Shown in pieces: positions 62,717 to 64,000 of a stretch of 64,000 bases of DNA. The DNA is from Crossiella equi (lineage in GTDB: Bacteria > Actinomycetota > Actinomycetes > Mycobacteriales > Pseudonocardiaceae): assembly GCF_017876755.1 (NCBI RefSeq), contig NZ_JAGIOO010000001.1, positions 1,736,001-1,800,000 of the forward strand. Reading direction: 5' to 3'. Every line of letters starts with the position of its first letter. Positions within the stretch are counted from its first letter, which is position 1. The notes under the pieces are model-generated. The model was not told the origin of the DNA. It made no database searches and saw only the letters and a program-made list of their open reading frames with translations. The position numbers were made by a program, and so were the translations under genes.

Positions 62717-63282
62717 GTCGTGCAGCGCCGGTAGCGGTCCCGGATGCCGGTCAGGCAGTCCCGGGCGGCCTCCGGTGAGATGCCGGTGCGGCGGGCCGCG
62801 GTGGCCAGGGTCATGCCCGAGCCGTAGGCCGACAGCAGCGCGCGCTCGCGCTCCGACAGCTCCGGCCGGTCGGGGCCGTTGTCGCGCGTCCAAGCCAGTG
62901 CGAGCTCCTGGCTGTGCGCGAGGCCGCCGTCCGCGACCGTGCGCACGGCATCCGCCAGAGTGGGCAGATCGCTGTCCTTGGTGAGATATCCCTGCGCGCC
63001 CGCCCGGATCACCGCCACGGCCTGGTCCAGGTGCGGCACCACGCTCACCACGAGCACCCGGCGGCCCGCGCGGACCAGCCGGCGCACGTTCTCCGCCGGG
63101 TCGGAGCGGTCGGCCAGGAGCAGGTCCAGCAGCACCACGTCGGCGGGCTCGGACTCCTCGGACAGCAGGTCGTCGACGGTGTGGGCGGTGCACACCAGAC
63201 GCAGCCCGGGGAAGTCGGCGAGCCACGCCGCGAACCCGTCGAGCAGCATCTGGTCATCGTCGACGACCGACAACGACAACAC
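62713..63282 (-). CDS. LuxR/NarL-like response regulator
   Basis: About 189 aa. The receiver domain has acidic cluster SVVDDDQMLLDGF, phospho-acceptor in ADVVLLDLLLAD, and Lys in AQGYLTKDSDLPT. The C-terminal helix-turn-helix is degenerate LuxR-like (ELSERERALLSAYGSGMTLATAARRTGISPEAARDCLTGIRDRYRR). GTG at 63282 has AGGGAG five bases upstream; ATG at 63309 is the alternative. It is convergent with the kinase gene: the stops TAG and TAG lie on opposite strands of one CTAG (62713-62716). The pair probably forms one signalling system despite the unusual orientation. Confidence 0.85.
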   Translation of the reverse strand: MLSLSVVDDDQMLLDGFAAWLADFPGLRLVCTAHTVDDLLSEESEPADVVLLDLLLADRSDPAENVRRLVRAGRRVLVVSVVPHLDQAVAVIRAGAQGYLTKDSDLPTLADAVRTVADGGLAHSQELALAWTRDNGPDRPELSERERALLSAYGSGMTLATAARRTGISPEAARDCLTGIRDRYRRCTT

Positions 63283-63384
63283 ACCGGCTCCCTGCTGTGC
63301 CAACCCCATGCCTGCCAGGTATCACGCCTGGACACGGGGGGTCAACGCATTCAACCCGAGGTCACGTTTCCGGTATCCGACTTC

Positions 63385-63422
63385 TGTCCGCCAGGGCGGA
63401 CAAACGCGCACTCCTGTCCGCC
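63385..63422. promoter_or_regulatory. TGTCCGCC-AG-GGCGGACA palindrome plus a third half-site
   Basis: 63385-63402 is a perfect 8+2+8 inverted repeat and TGTCCGCC recurs at 63415-63422. They lie between the divergent response-regulator and sugar-dehydrogenase genes. The pattern suggests a dimeric regulator with an extra half-site, possibly the response regulator itself. Confidence 0.5.
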
Positions 63423-63434
63423 CGGCCACCATCC

Positions 63435-63447
63435 GTCCACTGTGGAC
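63435..63447. repeat. GTCCACTGTGGAC palindrome, intergenic copy
   Basis: Perfect 13-bp copy of the recurrent palindrome in the intergenic region upstream of the sugar-dehydrogenase-like gene. Confidence 0.6.
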
Positions 63448-63592
63448 CCGGCTGTCCCCTGATCCGACGAAAGTCGTGGTCCCGGGCTGCCTTCGCACGT
63501 GGCGGCGGGTACCCGGGCCGGGTGTTTGCTGGGTGGGCCCAATCGTTGGGGAAGTCCTGGTCCGCCGCCATGCGGAAGAGGGAGTTCACATC

Positions 63593-64000
63593 ATGAAGTC
63601 ACGGTTCCGGCTGCTGCTGACCGCCACCGCGGTCGCGGCCCTGCCGCTGGGCACCGCGATCGCCGAACCGGCCGCGGTCCGCGTCGTCGCGCAGAACCTC
63701 GCCTACACCTGGGGCGCGGCGTTCCTGCCGGACGGGTCCGCGCTGGTGACCGAGCGCAACAGCGCCCGGGTGCTGGCCGTCAAGGGCGGCGCGGTGAGCA
63801 CCGCGGCGACCATCCCGGGGGTGCGCCCCGCGGGCGAGGGCGGGCTGCTGGGCATCGCGGTCTCGCCGAAGTACGCCAGCGACGGGCTGGTCTTCGTCTA
63901 CTACACCGCCGCGAGTGACAACCGCATCGCGCGGTTCAAGCTCGGGCAGACCCCCGAGGTGATCGTCAGCGGCATCCCGAAGGCGAACATCCACAACGGC
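63593..64000 (+). CDS. Secreted glucose/sorbosone-dehydrogenase-like (PQQ) protein, N-terminal part
   Basis: The gene runs off the right edge; 136 codons are visible. The ATG at 63593 follows GGGAG and opens a signal peptide (MKSRFRLLLTATAVAALPLGTAIA). Then come VVAQNLAYTWGAAFLPDGSALVTERNSARV, GEGGLLGIAVSPKYASDGLVFVYYTA and NIHNG. These are the first blade signatures of the soluble PQQ glucose dehydrogenase/GSDH fold, including the HNG that precedes the catalytic region. Oxidises aldose-type sugars outside the cell; actual activity is unknown. Confidence 0.88.
   Translation, partial: MKSRFRLLLTATAVAALPLGTAIAEPAAVRVVAQNLAYTWGAAFLPDGSALVTERNSARVLAVKGGAVSTAATIPGVRPAGEGGLLGIAVSPKYASDGLVFVYYTAASDNRIARFKLGQTPEVIVSGIPKANIHNG

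Overview
The window is a high-GC (by eye about 70-75%) actinobacterial chromosome segment. GC-rich third codon positions, frequent GTG starts, 4-bp GTGA/ATGA gene overlaps, Tat signals, an LLM-type F420 enzyme, and IdeR/DmdR-like and DasR-like sites fit a filamentous actinomycete, most likely Pseudonocardiales (a Crossiella/Saccharothrix/Actinosynnema/Lentzea-like organism). I saw no rRNA, tRNA, CRISPR array, insertion sequence or phage gene. Protein calls rest on reading motifs in the translations, not on database searches.

Layout. 1-9.7 kb: the start of a possible methyltransferase gene, two paralogous secreted subtilase-fold proteases flanking an isopenicillin-N-synthase-type oxygenase, a dGTPase-like HD hydrolase and an SDR. 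9.8-15.6 kb: a chitin-type AA10 LPMO under a DasR-like operator, an SMR efflux protein, a kelch protein, and a large membrane-anchored P-loop NTPase fused to a periplasmic-binding-protein-like domain. 15.8-20.8 kb: a probable pyroglutamate salvage locus (GntR regulator, PxpB, PxpC, MFS symporter, exported pyroglutamyl-peptidase-like protein). 20.8-24.3 kb: a two-component system and a MocR regulator. 24.3-30.3 kb: a sugar/redox cluster (nucleotide-sugar epimerase, GT-C-like membrane protein, GT2, cofC-like transferase, methyltransferase, fused cytochrome-b561/molybdopterin oxidoreductase, small membrane protein).

30.2-33.7 kb: FAD oxidoreductase, MarR regulator, S33 hydrolase. 33.85-39.9 kb: a five-gene reductive pyrimidine (beta-alanine) degradation operon: beta-ureidopropionase, aminotransferase, dihydropyrimidinase, semialdehyde dehydrogenase and an LLM flavin/F420 oxidoreductase. 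40-42.6 kb: a GntR-TetR fusion regulator, a C45-type acyltransferase/hydrolase and a small secreted protein. 42.6-58.2 kb: a minus-strand five-gene NRPS operon, each gene overlapping the next by 4 bp. It has an aryl-carrier start, three Cy-A modules whose specificity residues read as cysteine, an embedded methyltransferase, a thioesterase with Cys instead of Ser, a thiazolinyl-imide reductase, a saccharopine-dehydrogenase-like protein and a Tat lipoprotein binding protein. A DtxR/IdeR-type box lies just upstream. The expected product is a salicyl/dihydroxybenzoyl tris-thiazoline metallophore of the pyochelin/coelibactin type. 59-64 kb: a DUF6131-like peptide, a secreted GH32 fructanase, a convergent histidine kinase and response regulator, and the start of a secreted glucose/sorbosone-dehydrogenase-like protein.

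The main items for follow-up are the NTPase-binding-protein fusion, the complete NRPS metallophore operon with its unusual thioesterase, the pyroglutamate locus with a Cys-to-Ser peptidase, the Glu-for-His subtilases showing a 252-bp identical patch, and a 13-bp palindrome repeated across the window far more often than base composition predicts.
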